Assembly (NCBI GenBank): GCA_025360285.1
Contig: JANYCM010000228.1
Coordinates: forward strand, 1-40,872
DNA length: 40,872 nt
Direction of reading: 5' to 3'
Source of the DNA: Sphingomonadales bacterium
GTDB lineage: Bacteria; Pseudomonadota; Alphaproteobacteria; Sphingomonadales; Sphingomonadaceae
Positions 7,492 through 15,627 of the stretch are shown here, piece after piece (the stretch's first letter is position 1; each line of letters opens with the position of its first letter). The notes under the pieces are model-generated. The model had not been told where the DNA came from, ran no database searches, and saw only the letters and a program-made list of their open reading frames with translations. Made by a program: the position numbers and the translations under genes.

Positions 7492-9131
7492 AGCGCTGCG
7501 GCCAGTTCGTTGAGGGGCACGGGCCGCGCACCGGGCAGGGCGGCGATTTCAGCCCGGAACGCCGTCGCCAATGGTGTCAGCGAATCTGACACGGCGAAGA
7601 GGGTGCCGGTGAAGCGCGCCAGTTCGGCCAGGGCATCATGGTTGAGCGCGGCCAGGATCGGCCCGGCATAGCTTTCCGGCTGGCGCAGCACCTCCCGCGT
7701 CCAGTCGTGCAGCGCCGCGGCGCCGAAATCGGCATCGACGCGGCGCAGGGCAGCGCGGGACGGGGTGAACCAGGGCCACCAGATCAGACTGTCACGCAGC
7801 ATCAGCCAGGTACGATACCAATGGCTGCCATCGGCAGCGATGGTGATCGGCGGCCCATAATGTTCGGCCAGCGCCGCGCGTGCCGCCCTGTCGGCGGCGA
7901 GCAGGCCTTCGATGACCAGCACCGGCGCAGCGGTGGCGACGGCAAGGGCGATGGCGATCGAACTGCCAAAGCCGACGCCCCAGACCGCCGCCGGGGTGAC
8001 GCCGATGGCGCGGCAACCCGAGGCGATGGCGGCGGCAAGGCCGACGATGCCGGTGTCGGCGATGGGCGTGGATTCGCCGCAGCCGGGCAGGTCGAAGGCC
8101 AGAACGAAATGCGTTGCAGCCAGCGCGGCCATGCGATCCGCCAGCCGGCCACCGGCGCCGGGGCTGTCATGGATGATCAGCACCGCGGGCTTTGCGGGAT
8201 CACCGATGCTGCGCAGCAACAACTGCCCCTCGGCAATATCGATGAACTGGCGGGTGATACGGTCGGATGGTTGTGGTGGCTGATCGAGCCGCGGCGCGGT
8301 GCCGGGGCTGCCGTAGCGATCAAAGGCCTCGCCCGTCAGGGCACGGCGCGCCGCCAGGTCATTGCCGATACGGCGGATGACATGTTGGCCGCCGCCGGAT
8401 GGCACGCGATCGAGATGCGGATACAGCATGTCACTTTCGATCGCTGTCAGCACCGCCGGCACGCGCAGTGCCGCCAACTGGGCCGGGCCGTCGCGATAGG
8501 CCAGCGCGGCGCGATAGGCGGGGGCATAGCTGCTGGCGGCATCGAAAAACATCGTCACCCAGATATTGGTGGCGCCCGGCGAACTCAAATCCGATTCATT
8601 GACTGCCCGGTATTCGCGCGAAAACCACGGAAACCAAGTCGATTGGTCGCGAAATCGCGTCCAGCACTGGCTGAAATGCCCGCCCAGCGGATCGGGCGCG
8701 AAGGGCGGGAAATAGCCGCTGACCAGATGTTGAAATTCGGCCTCGGTGAAGCTGGCCAGCCCATCGAGCACCAGCCCGGTGACGCGATCGGGGTGGCGAA
8801 TGGCCAGTTCCAGCGCGATGGCAGCGCCGGTATGGGTGCCGAACACCGGGCAGGGCGGCATGGCGATGGCAGCAAGGTTGGCGGCAAGCGCGTCGGCAAG
8901 GTCGGGGACGGTAAGCGGGTCGCCGGGTAAGGCGTCGGATTGGCCAAAGCCCGGCGTGTCAAAGGCATAACAGGTGTAGCGATCGGCGACCGTCGCCATT
9001 TCATTGACGACAAAGGCCGAATTGGCCGGCGAGGAATGCACGAACAGCGCCGGCGGCCCGTTGCCCATGATCCTGACATGCGCCGCCCGTCCGGCGACAT
9101 CGACAAAATAGCGGCGGACGGGCGGTTGCAT
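7488..9131 (-). CDS. Tandem alpha/beta-hydrolase-fold protein lacking both nucleophile serines
   Basis: A 547-aa cytoplasmic protein (no signal peptide) with two alpha/beta-hydrolase-fold halves. Half 1 has HSSPANS, FDTPGFGQSD and, at the nucleophile elbow, GTHTG with His100 in place of Ser. Half 2 has HDSPGAGG, FDLPGCGES and the elbow GVGFG with Gly387 in place of Ser. The usual C-terminal Gly-His motif is not evident in half 2, which ends NELAAAL. Shared cap elements (STWFPWF and LIWWPWF at matching places) show an internal duplication. I use ATG 9131; the track's GTG 9164 lies inside a hairpin. The protein may be non-catalytic or use different chemistry. It is third in the cupin-receptor operon. 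Confidence 0.8.
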   Translation of the reverse strand: MQPPVRRYFVDVAGRAAHVRIMGNGPPALFVHSSPANSAFVVNEMATVADRYTCYAFDTPGFGQSDALPGDPLTVPDLADALAANLAAIAMPPCPVFGTHTGAAIALELAIRHPDRVTGLVLDGLASFTEAEFQHLVSGYFPPFAPDPLGGHFSQCWTRFRDQSTWFPWFSREYRAVNESDLSSPGATNIWVTMFFDAASSYAPAYRAALAYRDGPAQLAALRVPAVLTAIESDMLYPHLDRVPSGGGQHVIRRIGNDLAARRALTGEAFDRYGSPGTAPRLDQPPQPSDRITRQFIDIAEGQLLLRSIGDPAKPAVLIIHDSPGAGGRLADRMAALAATHFVLAFDLPGCGESTPIADTGIVGLAAAIASGCRAIGVTPAAVWGVGFGSSIAIALAVATAAPVLVIEGLLAADRAARAALAEHYGPPITIAADGSHWYRTWLMLRDSLIWWPWFTPSRAALRRVDADFGAAALHDWTREVLRQPESYAGPILAALNHDALAELARFTGTLFAVSDSLTPLATAFRAEIAALPGARPVPLNELAAAL

Positions 9132-9139
9132 GATTGGTT

Positions 9140-9177
9140 TATCCCGCCACGGGGGGCGAAACACCAGTGGCGGGATA
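9140..9177 (-). terminator. Perfect 11-bp hairpin between receptor and tandem hydrolase
   Basis: TATCCCGCCAC (9140-9150) and GTGGCGGGATA (9167-9177) form a perfect 11-bp stem with a 16-nt loop, 6 nt after the receptor stop. No T-run follows on the minus strand. The 3' arm contains GGCGGGAT, the only ribosome-binding-like sequence before the next ATG (9131). The hairpin may therefore attenuate expression between the abundant receptor and the downstream enzymes, or protect the receptor mRNA end. Confidence 0.6.
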
Positions 9178-9182
9178 CGACA

Positions 9183-11696
9183 TCAGAATTTCACCCCGCC
9201 CGTGACGCCAAACATGCGGCCGAGCGGCAAGTAACCGTCGAGATCGCCGCCAAAGTCGCTGAGGCGGGCATTGACAGAAACGATTTCCGGCGTGTGGTCG
9301 TTGGTCAGATTGTTGCAGAAGGCCGACAGGGTGTAGCTGTCAGTCTCGATCCCGACGCGGATGTTGACGATCGTGCGCGGGCCATAGGTGCTGATATTAT
9401 TGTTGAAGGCATATTGCTTGTCTTCGAAGCGGAAATTGGCGGTGGCGTTCCAGCGCATCGTGTCGCTGATCGCCCCGTCAAGGTCGAGCCCGCCGGTCAG
9501 TTGCAGGCGCGGCGTGCGCGGCAGGTGGAGACCGGCCAGGCTGAGCACATTCTTGTTGGTGGTATTGACACCATTGGGCGGCGGCAGTGCTGGGTTGAGC
9601 GCGGTGCCCGGTGCCGCGACGATGACGCGCGCGGCGCATTGCGGGATTGAAAGGCAGGCGGTGCCGGCGCCATAATCATAGGCGTCGGAGCCGAACTTGG
9701 GGTTGGCATAGGAAACGCCGGCGGAAAGCTTGACGCCGGTTGCCACCTTGGCGGCGCCTTCCAGTTCAAAGCCGGTGGTGTGGACGCTGCCGAAGTTCTT
9801 GGTGACCAGACCGGGGTTGGTCGGCACGCTCGATGGCCCCGAAATCTGGATGCTCTTGGTATCGATATGATAGATGGCGAGGTTCAGCTGCAGATGATTG
9901 TCGAGCAGGCTGTTCTTCAGGCCGATTTCATAGGTGACGTTGGTTTCCGGCTGGAATTCCAGATCAGGTTGCGAGCCATCGGCGGCCGCCACGGCGCGCT
10001 GGTTGAACCCGCCGGCCTTGGTGCCGTTGGCAACGCTGGCATAGGTATTGATACCGGGCGCGATGACATATTTCAGCGTGCCGCGATAATTGTTGAAGTT
10101 GAACGACCCAGCGACCGGGTTCGGGCCATTGGGGTAGAGATAGGGTGTCGGCAAGGCACCGTTGCAGCTCGCGGTATTGACCGTCAGATTGCCGGGGCAA
10201 CCGGTATTGCGGATGACCAGCTGGTCCTTGCGCTGGTTGGTATGGCGGAATTCCGCCGAAGCCGTCAGCCCTTCGGTCAGATCCCAATCGACCCCGATGA
10301 ATTCGGAATATTGCCGGTCATGCGAGGCGGTCTGGCCGATGATGTTGCTGCTGACCGCGCCGCCGTTGGTCAGCGAATTGGCCGGAAAGCCGGGATTCAG
10401 CGTCTGTCCGGCGGGTAGTGCCGAGGCATCCAGGCTCAACAGCGTCGTGGTGAAGAACTTGCCCTTGTAATAAAAGGCGCCGGCCTGGACCCGGAACGGC
10501 TTGTCCTGCGGCGTTGCGACGCGGATTTCCTGGCTGAAATCCTCGTTATTGGTGTTGGAGCCGAACAATTCGATCAGATTGACCGTGCCGGGCCCCGGAT
10601 TGAGGAAGAACGGAATGCCGTTGCGGCGCCCGATGAAGTCGGTCAGGCGTTGTTGGGTGACCTTGGTATAGCCGGTCAGCGAGGTGATCTTCACCGGGCC
10701 GACATCCCAGCTGAGATTGAGGCTGGCCAGGTTGACCTTGCGGCTGTTGCCGCTGGCATTCGACAGCGCCGGGGTGCCAGGCACTTCGACCGGATGGGCG
10801 TCGGGATCGAAGCGGCCGCAGAATTGCGAAAAGCCCAGGCCACTGGGGTCCTGCGCCGAAACCACTGCGGCGCGCGACCCGCAATTGTTGACATTATAGG
10901 CGATCGCCGAATATCCGAATTTGTCATTGCCGTAATAATAGGAACCTGTCGCGGTGAAATCGGTCGATGGCGTCAGGATGAATGTCCCCTGCACGTCGCG
11001 CTTTTCATAGCCGCCGGCGCGGTTGCCGTTGACCTCGTCCTTGTAGCTGCCGCCGAAATGTTCAAAGCCGCCGGCAATGCGGACCGCGAAGATGTCCTTG
11101 ACGATCGGCACGTTGATCGAACCCTGCACGCCATATTGGCTGTCGTTGCCAACGGTGCCCTGGATGCGGCCGCTCAAAGTGGTGGTCGAGGGCTTTTTAG
11201 AGACATAGTTGATGGCGCCGGCAAAGGCGTTGCGGCCGTACAGCGCGCTGACCGGGCCCTTGACGACTTCGATACGTTCAATGTCGGTCAGACCGACGTT
11301 GATGGCGGTATTGTTCGAGATATAGATGCCATCGATGAACACCGCGACATTGGGATCGCCGGAACCGCCATTGAGGTTGGTCTGGCCGCGGATGATCGGG
11401 TTCACTCCGAATTCGGAACCGCCGCTGGTGATCGACAGGCCCGGGGTCAGAAAGGCGATGTCGTTGAGGTTGCGGACGTGATTGCGTTCTAGCGCGGCGG
11501 CATCGAAGGTGGTGATAGCCAGCGGCACATCCTGAAGCCTTTCGGTCCGGTTGCGCGCCGTGACGATGATCTCGGCGTCCGCCGCAGCTTCGGTTTTGGC
11601 GGCAGCCACAGCGCTGGTCTGGGCCGCGGCCGGGAAGGCCAGAACGGCGGCGGCAGCAACACCTGAAAGCAGTCCGGCAGTATAAATCCTGGTCAT
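9183..11696 (-). CDS. TonB-dependent outer-membrane receptor
   Basis: An 837-aa outer-membrane active transporter. The signal peptide covers about residues 1-25 (ending FPAAAQ). A TonB-box-like segment (EIIVTARNRTERLQDVP) follows, then the plug domain (LNDIAFLTPGLSI, IIRGQ, VFIDGIYI, IERIEVVKGPVSALYGRNAFAGAINYVSKKP) and a beta-barrel ending in Phe (MFGVTGGVKF), as barrel proteins usually do. There is no FecA-type N-terminal signalling extension. AGGGGA lies 7 nt before the ATG. It belongs to the sphingomonad group that imports carbohydrates, aromatics and other organics, not only iron complexes. Neighbouring hydrolases and a symporter favour an organic substrate. Confidence 0.95.
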   Translation of the reverse strand: MTRIYTAGLLSGVAAAAVLAFPAAAQTSAVAAAKTEAAADAEIIVTARNRTERLQDVPLAITTFDAAALERNHVRNLNDIAFLTPGLSITSGGSEFGVNPIIRGQTNLNGGSGDPNVAVFIDGIYISNNTAINVGLTDIERIEVVKGPVSALYGRNAFAGAINYVSKKPSTTTLSGRIQGTVGNDSQYGVQGSINVPIVKDIFAVRIAGGFEHFGGSYKDEVNGNRAGGYEKRDVQGTFILTPSTDFTATGSYYYGNDKFGYSAIAYNVNNCGSRAAVVSAQDPSGLGFSQFCGRFDPDAHPVEVPGTPALSNASGNSRKVNLASLNLSWDVGPVKITSLTGYTKVTQQRLTDFIGRRNGIPFFLNPGPGTVNLIELFGSNTNNEDFSQEIRVATPQDKPFRVQAGAFYYKGKFFTTTLLSLDASALPAGQTLNPGFPANSLTNGGAVSSNIIGQTASHDRQYSEFIGVDWDLTEGLTASAEFRHTNQRKDQLVIRNTGCPGNLTVNTASCNGALPTPYLYPNGPNPVAGSFNFNNYRGTLKYVIAPGINTYASVANGTKAGGFNQRAVAAADGSQPDLEFQPETNVTYEIGLKNSLLDNHLQLNLAIYHIDTKSIQISGPSSVPTNPGLVTKNFGSVHTTGFELEGAAKVATGVKLSAGVSYANPKFGSDAYDYGAGTACLSIPQCAARVIVAAPGTALNPALPPPNGVNTTNKNVLSLAGLHLPRTPRLQLTGGLDLDGAISDTMRWNATANFRFEDKQYAFNNNISTYGPRTIVNIRVGIETDSYTLSAFCNNLTNDHTPEIVSVNARLSDFGGDLDGYLPLGRMFGVTGGVKF

Positions 11697-11738
11697 TTCA
11701 ATTCCCCTCTTGTTGACTTGACTTACGCTTGACTGGCG

Positions 11739-12245
11739 TCACTTGGCGGACGCCTCCTTGAATTGCAGATCGATGGCCACATAACCGCAGGGCCCCGCCT
11801 TGCCCCCTCGCCCCGTCGATCCCATGTCCTCGGCAATCAGCATCGAACCCGGGCCCAGCGGATAGATTTTCCCGTCCGCCAGCCGGATTTCCGACGAGCC
11901 GCTGAGCAGGATGAAAATTTCCCGATACGGGGCCGGATGAACCGGGATGTCGATATTGGGATGGCCATAGACCAGCGTGACTTGGCTCGGATCACCGAGC
12001 GGAAACTGGGTCAGCTTGACCGAACCGCCATAATAGGCGCCCTCGGTGCCGGGGATTTCGGCGGGTTCGATATGGCTGGCGCCATCGGCGCCCTTGAAAG
12101 CGCGAAGCGCCTTGACCACCGTGACGCCGCGCGCGAGATCGAGTTTGGCCGACGCGCAGTTCTTTGCCGCCGCAACACCAGGCAGCGCCAGCGCCGCCAC
12201 GGCGACCGTGCTGGCCAGGACAGTAAGGCAGCGAAAGATCGACAC
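11739..12245 (-). CDS. Secreted cupin-domain protein
   Basis: A 168-aa protein with a signal peptide (SIFRCLTVLASTVAVAALALPGVAAA) and a cupin fold: HPAPYREIFILLSGSSEIRL contains a His/Glu metal-ligand pattern and YPLGPGSMLIAED the second motif. The track begins at 12308 and another ATG is at 12278, but GTG 12245 has GAGGAG 9 nt upstream and gives a normal short n-region, so I prefer it. A role in binding or converting a ligand in the periplasm is possible; enzymatic activity cannot be told from sequence. It is first in the minus-strand uptake operon, 42 nt before the receptor gene. Confidence 0.75.
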   Translation of the reverse strand: MSIFRCLTVLASTVAVAALALPGVAAAKNCASAKLDLARGVTVVKALRAFKGADGASHIEPAEIPGTEGAYYGGSVKLTQFPLGDPSQVTLVYGHPNIDIPVHPAPYREIFILLSGSSEIRLADGKIYPLGPGSMLIAEDMGSTGRGGKAGPCGYVAIDLQFKEASAK

Positions 12246-12322
12246 GGATGCAATCTCCTCGTGGTTGAACCGCGACATCAGGACACGCCGCGTCGTAACG
12301 AACGGCAAGTTGACCCGGATCG

Positions 12323-12343
12323 GACAACCGGAATCCGGTTGTC
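12323..12343. promoter_or_regulatory. 21-bp near-perfect palindrome, candidate operator
   Basis: GACAACCGGA-A-TCCGGTTGTC has two perfect 10-bp arms around one central base. It lies midway in the 218-nt gap between two divergent operons, the cupin-receptor operon and the EthD-like/PrpD operon. Size and symmetry suit a dimeric repressor or activator. The two regulators in the window (LysR at 21263, IclR at 24798) are candidates, but nothing in the sequence ties either to the site. Confidence 0.55.
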
Positions 12344-12463
12344 AAAACGGTGACCGGAGCAAAATGCCGTCAACCGTGCCTTTTGCGCATACCAAAGCGT
12401 AATTAGTTGCGTGTGGCGCAGCAGCCTCGCAATCAGCGCGGGTCAGGGCAAGCTGAGGACCGC

Positions 12464-13384
12464 ATGAACGATCTCGCCGAAACTGAAAATCGCGCCTGGT
12501 TGGGGCGGGTGACCTGCGGCTGGAAAAAGCCGGGTCTGCCGCTGGAGGATGTGCTGCGCTATTGGCGCGATGTGCACAGCCCGGCGATCGCGCGGCGGCC
12601 CGGCATATGGGAATATCGGCATTTTCAGTTTTCGGCGGTTGATGGCAGCGACTTTGCGTCGGTCGCGGGCGTGGCATTCGATTGCCCGGCGGTTGAGCAA
12701 CTGATGTGGACATCGGACGTGCGTTACGCCGGGCCGGACGAACTGGCGGCCTTTGGCGCCGATCCCGATCCGGCGACGCGGGCGCATCTGCTCGGCGATA
12801 TTGATCTGATTGTGGACCAGAGCACGACCTATCGCGTGGTCGCGGAACTGGGCCACACATTTGTCGACAAAAGTGGCGACCCCGCGCCGCAAGGGGCGCC
12901 CAAGGCGCACACTGTCTCACTGTTCTTGCGCCGCCGCAGCGAAGAGGCGCCGTTTCGTGGCTGGCTGACAGCGCTGGCCGCTGACTGGGCGGCCGACCCT
13001 GCGGTGATCCGCCTGCGCCTCAGCCTGTTTGAAGCGCCGGACATGGAGGCCGAGCGCGCCTCCGGCTATCCGATCAAGACGCATCCGGTGGAACGCCAGT
13101 ATCAGGCCTGGATCGATATCACGGCGGCGGACGCAGCGGCACTGACCCGGCTCGTCGATGCGGTGGATCTTGCTGCGCATGTGACGGCCCTGCACGCCTA
13201 TCCGGTGCGGGCTATTTACACCTCCAATCGTGACGGGCGACCGACTTTCGTGGGCCTGCGCGGATTTCCGGCATATGCGGCGCTAACGGCGATCAGCGGC
13301 TATAACCAGGCGCATCCGCTGCTGCTCGAATGGATGTACGGTGACGTCGCCAGGGGCGTTACCCTCGCACCGGTGGCGGCATGA
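12464..13384 (+). CDS. EthD-domain-like protein (dimeric alpha/beta barrel)
   Basis: A 306-aa protein that appears to contain two ferredoxin-like modules. The N-terminal one has YWRDVHSPAIARRPGIWEYRHFQF, the W-x-x-x-H pattern of EthD-type proteins. The second half carries VSLFLRRR and QAWIDITAADAAAL. EthD-like proteins recur in catabolic clusters, often without a known reaction. The track start at 12407 is too early: ATG 12464 is preceded by TGAGGA and begins MNDLAETENRAWLG. Its stop overlaps the start of the MmgE/PrpD gene (ATGA). Family call moderately sure, function unknown. Confidence 0.65.
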   Translation: MNDLAETENRAWLGRVTCGWKKPGLPLEDVLRYWRDVHSPAIARRPGIWEYRHFQFSAVDGSDFASVAGVAFDCPAVEQLMWTSDVRYAGPDELAAFGADPDPATRAHLLGDIDLIVDQSTTYRVVAELGHTFVDKSGDPAPQGAPKAHTVSLFLRRRSEEAPFRGWLTALAADWAADPAVIRLRLSLFEAPDMEAERASGYPIKTHPVERQYQAWIDITAADAAALTRLVDAVDLAAHVTALHAYPVRAIYTSNRDGRPTFVGLRGFPAYAALTAISGYNQAHPLLLEWMYGDVARGVTLAPVAA

Positions 13385-14742
13385 CCAGCGTTTCCGCCCG
13401 GTTGACCGAGTTCCTGCTGGCCGGCGACGTACCGGGTGCGGTGCTTCACGAGGCCAAGCGGCTGCTGCTCAACCAGCTGAAGGCCTCGGTAGGCGCGACC
13501 GACCACCCGGCGATCCGCATTCTCCGCGATTGGGCGGTGGCGCAGGGGCCGGGCCCAGCCCTGGGCAACGCCGCGCATATCAATTGGCTGGGCACCGAAG
13601 TCGCGCCCGCCCAGGCGGCGATGGTCAATGGCGCGCTGTACGAGGTGCTGGATTTTCACGACACTTATATCCCCTGTTTCATGCACGCCGTATCGGCGGT
13701 GCTGCCCGCCGTGCTGGCGCTGGCCGAGGCGCGCGGCAGCAGTGGCAAATTGTTCCTGACAGCGCTGGCGCGCGGGGTGGAGGCCGAACTGGCCATCGCC
13801 ACCTGCCTGATGCCGACCGCCTATTTCCGCGGCGCGGTGCCGGCGGGCCTGACCGGCGGGGTCGGCGCGGCGGCGGCGTGCGCGGTGCTGGCCGGGCTGG
13901 ATGCGGAACGCACGCAGAATGCCCTGGGCATCGCCATGTGCACGGCTTTCGGGCTGTATGTGTCGGTCGGCAGCAATACCTTGCCCTATATCAGCGGCGC
14001 GACGGCGCGATCGGGCCTGACGGCGTTCGAACTGGCAGAGCGCGGCTTCACCGCTCCCCCGACGGCATTCGAAGGCGACAAGGGCATGTTCGTGACCCAT
14101 AGCGACGAAGATGCCGCCAAGATCGCCGGTGCGCTGGCGACACTCGGGCATGACTGGCGGCTGTTCGGCCAGACTTACAAGGTGGTGCCGACCGAAACCA
14201 TCACCCATGGCCCCGTCGAGGCCGTGCTGGCGCTATTGCCGGGTGCGGCGGGCCGCAGCGTTGACCGGCTGAGCTTTGCCGTGTCGCCGATTGTCCAGAG
14301 CATTGCCGATGAGCGCCGTGACCGCATTGGTTATCCGCAGACGCAAAGCGAGGCGACCTTCGATCTCCGCTATTGCGCCGCCGCCGCCTGGGTGCGCGGG
14401 CGCTTCACTACGGCGGAAACCGCCGATGCAGCGCGCACCGACCTGGCCATTGCAGCGCTGCGTGATCGGGTTGAGCTGATCCCGGACCCGGCGCGGCCGA
14501 CATTCGAGGGCTGTGCGCTGACGGTGCATTACACCGATGGTTCGATGGCCTTTCACAATATCGATCATTTCCTCGGCACGCCGGGCGCCCGGGTGCCTGA
14601 TGCCATGCTTGGTGATCTGCTGGCGCAATATGCCGCCGGCGTGCTGCCCGATGGCCGCGCCGCGCTGATCGCCGAGGCAGTGTGGGGCCTTGATAGTGCG
14701 CCGGACCTTTCGGGCCTTGTTGCCTTGCTCAGGATGGATTGA
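13381..14742 (+). CDS. MmgE/PrpD family protein
   Basis: A 453-aa member of the MmgE/PrpD family, which includes 2-methylcitrate dehydratase and cis-aconitate decarboxylase as well as many uncharacterised members. Supporting features are the all-helical N-terminal region with AAMVNGALYEVLDFHDTYIP (related to the family's AN-x-x-x-H-x-x-DFDD segment), HAVSAVLPAVLALAE, and the second-domain segment FGQTYKVVPTETITHGPVEA. No methylcitrate-cycle partners are nearby, so a housekeeping PrpD role is unlikely; a dehydratase, decarboxylase or isomerase step of the local pathway is more plausible. Coupled to the EthD-like gene upstream and 2 nt from the hydrolase start downstream. Confidence 0.85.
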   Translation: MTSVSARLTEFLLAGDVPGAVLHEAKRLLLNQLKASVGATDHPAIRILRDWAVAQGPGPALGNAAHINWLGTEVAPAQAAMVNGALYEVLDFHDTYIPCFMHAVSAVLPAVLALAEARGSSGKLFLTALARGVEAELAIATCLMPTAYFRGAVPAGLTGGVGAAAACAVLAGLDAERTQNALGIAMCTAFGLYVSVGSNTLPYISGATARSGLTAFELAERGFTAPPTAFEGDKGMFVTHSDEDAAKIAGALATLGHDWRLFGQTYKVVPTETITHGPVEAVLALLPGAAGRSVDRLSFAVSPIVQSIADERRDRIGYPQTQSEATFDLRYCAAAAWVRGRFTTAETADAARTDLAIAALRDRVELIPDPARPTFEGCALTVHYTDGSMAFHNIDHFLGTPGARVPDAMLGDLLAQYAAGVLPDGRAALIAEAVWGLDSAPDLSGLVALLRMD

Positions 14743-14744
14743 TC

Positions 14745-15557
14745 ATGCCGACCGTGACACTGCCGAAGGGCGAAACGATCTGGTACAAGGTGACGGGCAG
14801 CGGGCCGTTGTTCCTGCAGCTTCACGGCTCGGCCTTCGGCCACAAGAATTTCGCCGCCATGACGCCGCTGATGGCGCAGCATTTCACCGTTATCGACATG
14901 GACTTGCCCGGCTATGGCGAAAGCACCGGCAGCCCGCGTCCCGGCGGCATGGAGGGGCTGGCGGGCCAGGTTTACGACTTCGTCCGCGCCGCGGGGTATG
15001 ATCGCATCAACCTGCACGGCACGTCGTTCGGGGCGATGATAGGCCTGACCCTGGCGGCGCGGCATCCGGAAATCATCGACCGGCTGGTGCTCAGTTGCTT
15101 CCTGGCCAAATATGATCTGGCGGCGCGGATGATGCGCAAGACCTGGAAACGCGCCGCGCTCGACAGCGGCATGACGGCGGTGACGGACCTGACATCGGTG
15201 GCCGGCTTCGCCCGCGGCTATTATGAGCGGCCCGAGGCGACGGCGATGTTCGAGACAATGTACGCGGCGTTTGCGGCGACCAGGCCCGAGGCGTTCATCG
15301 CTGGCACCGAGACCATCGAGAAAACCGACCTTAGCCCATTGTTGCCGCTGATCAAGGCGCCGACGCTGCTGCTGGCCGGCGCCGAGGACAATATGACGCC
15401 GTTCAACCCGGCGCCTTCAGGGGTAGGATTTTCGACAATTGCGAAAGTGATTCCGGGCGCCGAGATGCATGTGCTGGCCGATTGCGGGCATTATCTGGTG
15501 CTGGAGCAGCCGGAGGTGGCGACGGGGTTGATTGTGGAGTTTATGGCCAAGCATTGA
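14745..15557 (+). CDS. Alpha/beta hydrolase
   Basis: A 270-aa cytoplasmic hydrolase with a complete triad pattern: oxyanion-hole HGSAFGHKN, DLPGYGES, nucleophile elbow GTSFG, acid in AGAEDNMTP and His in DCGHYLVLEQP. The last resembles C-C bond hydrolases and esterases of aromatic catabolism (MhpC-like); the substrate is not identifiable. The track starts at TTG 14739, overlapping the PrpD stop; ATG 14745 (MPTVTLPKGE) is more likely. Unlike two other hydrolases in this island it keeps the catalytic Ser, so it may supply the actual hydrolysis. It ends the plus-strand operon 12464-15557. Confidence 0.85.
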   Translation: MPTVTLPKGETIWYKVTGSGPLFLQLHGSAFGHKNFAAMTPLMAQHFTVIDMDLPGYGESTGSPRPGGMEGLAGQVYDFVRAAGYDRINLHGTSFGAMIGLTLAARHPEIIDRLVLSCFLAKYDLAARMMRKTWKRAALDSGMTAVTDLTSVAGFARGYYERPEATAMFETMYAAFAATRPEAFIAGTETIEKTDLSPLLPLIKAPTLLLAGAEDNMTPFNPAPSGVGFSTIAKVIPGAEMHVLADCGHYLVLEQPEVATGLIVEFMAKH

Positions 15558-15627
15558 GGTCGTCCACTAACTGGGGCGTGCTGGCGCTGCCACTTGTTGC
15601 GGTCAGGCGTAACATGTTGCTGACGCT

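Noticed and set aside
10650-11492. 280-aa plus-strand ORF inside the TonB receptor
   Set aside because: Shadow of the receptor plug region; no start signals.
15558-15627. AACATGTT palindrome and GTCAG/CTGAC in the hydrolase-amidase gap as a terminator
   Set aside because: The paired bases are few and interrupted, and no T-run follows on either strand; nothing else is visible in the gap.
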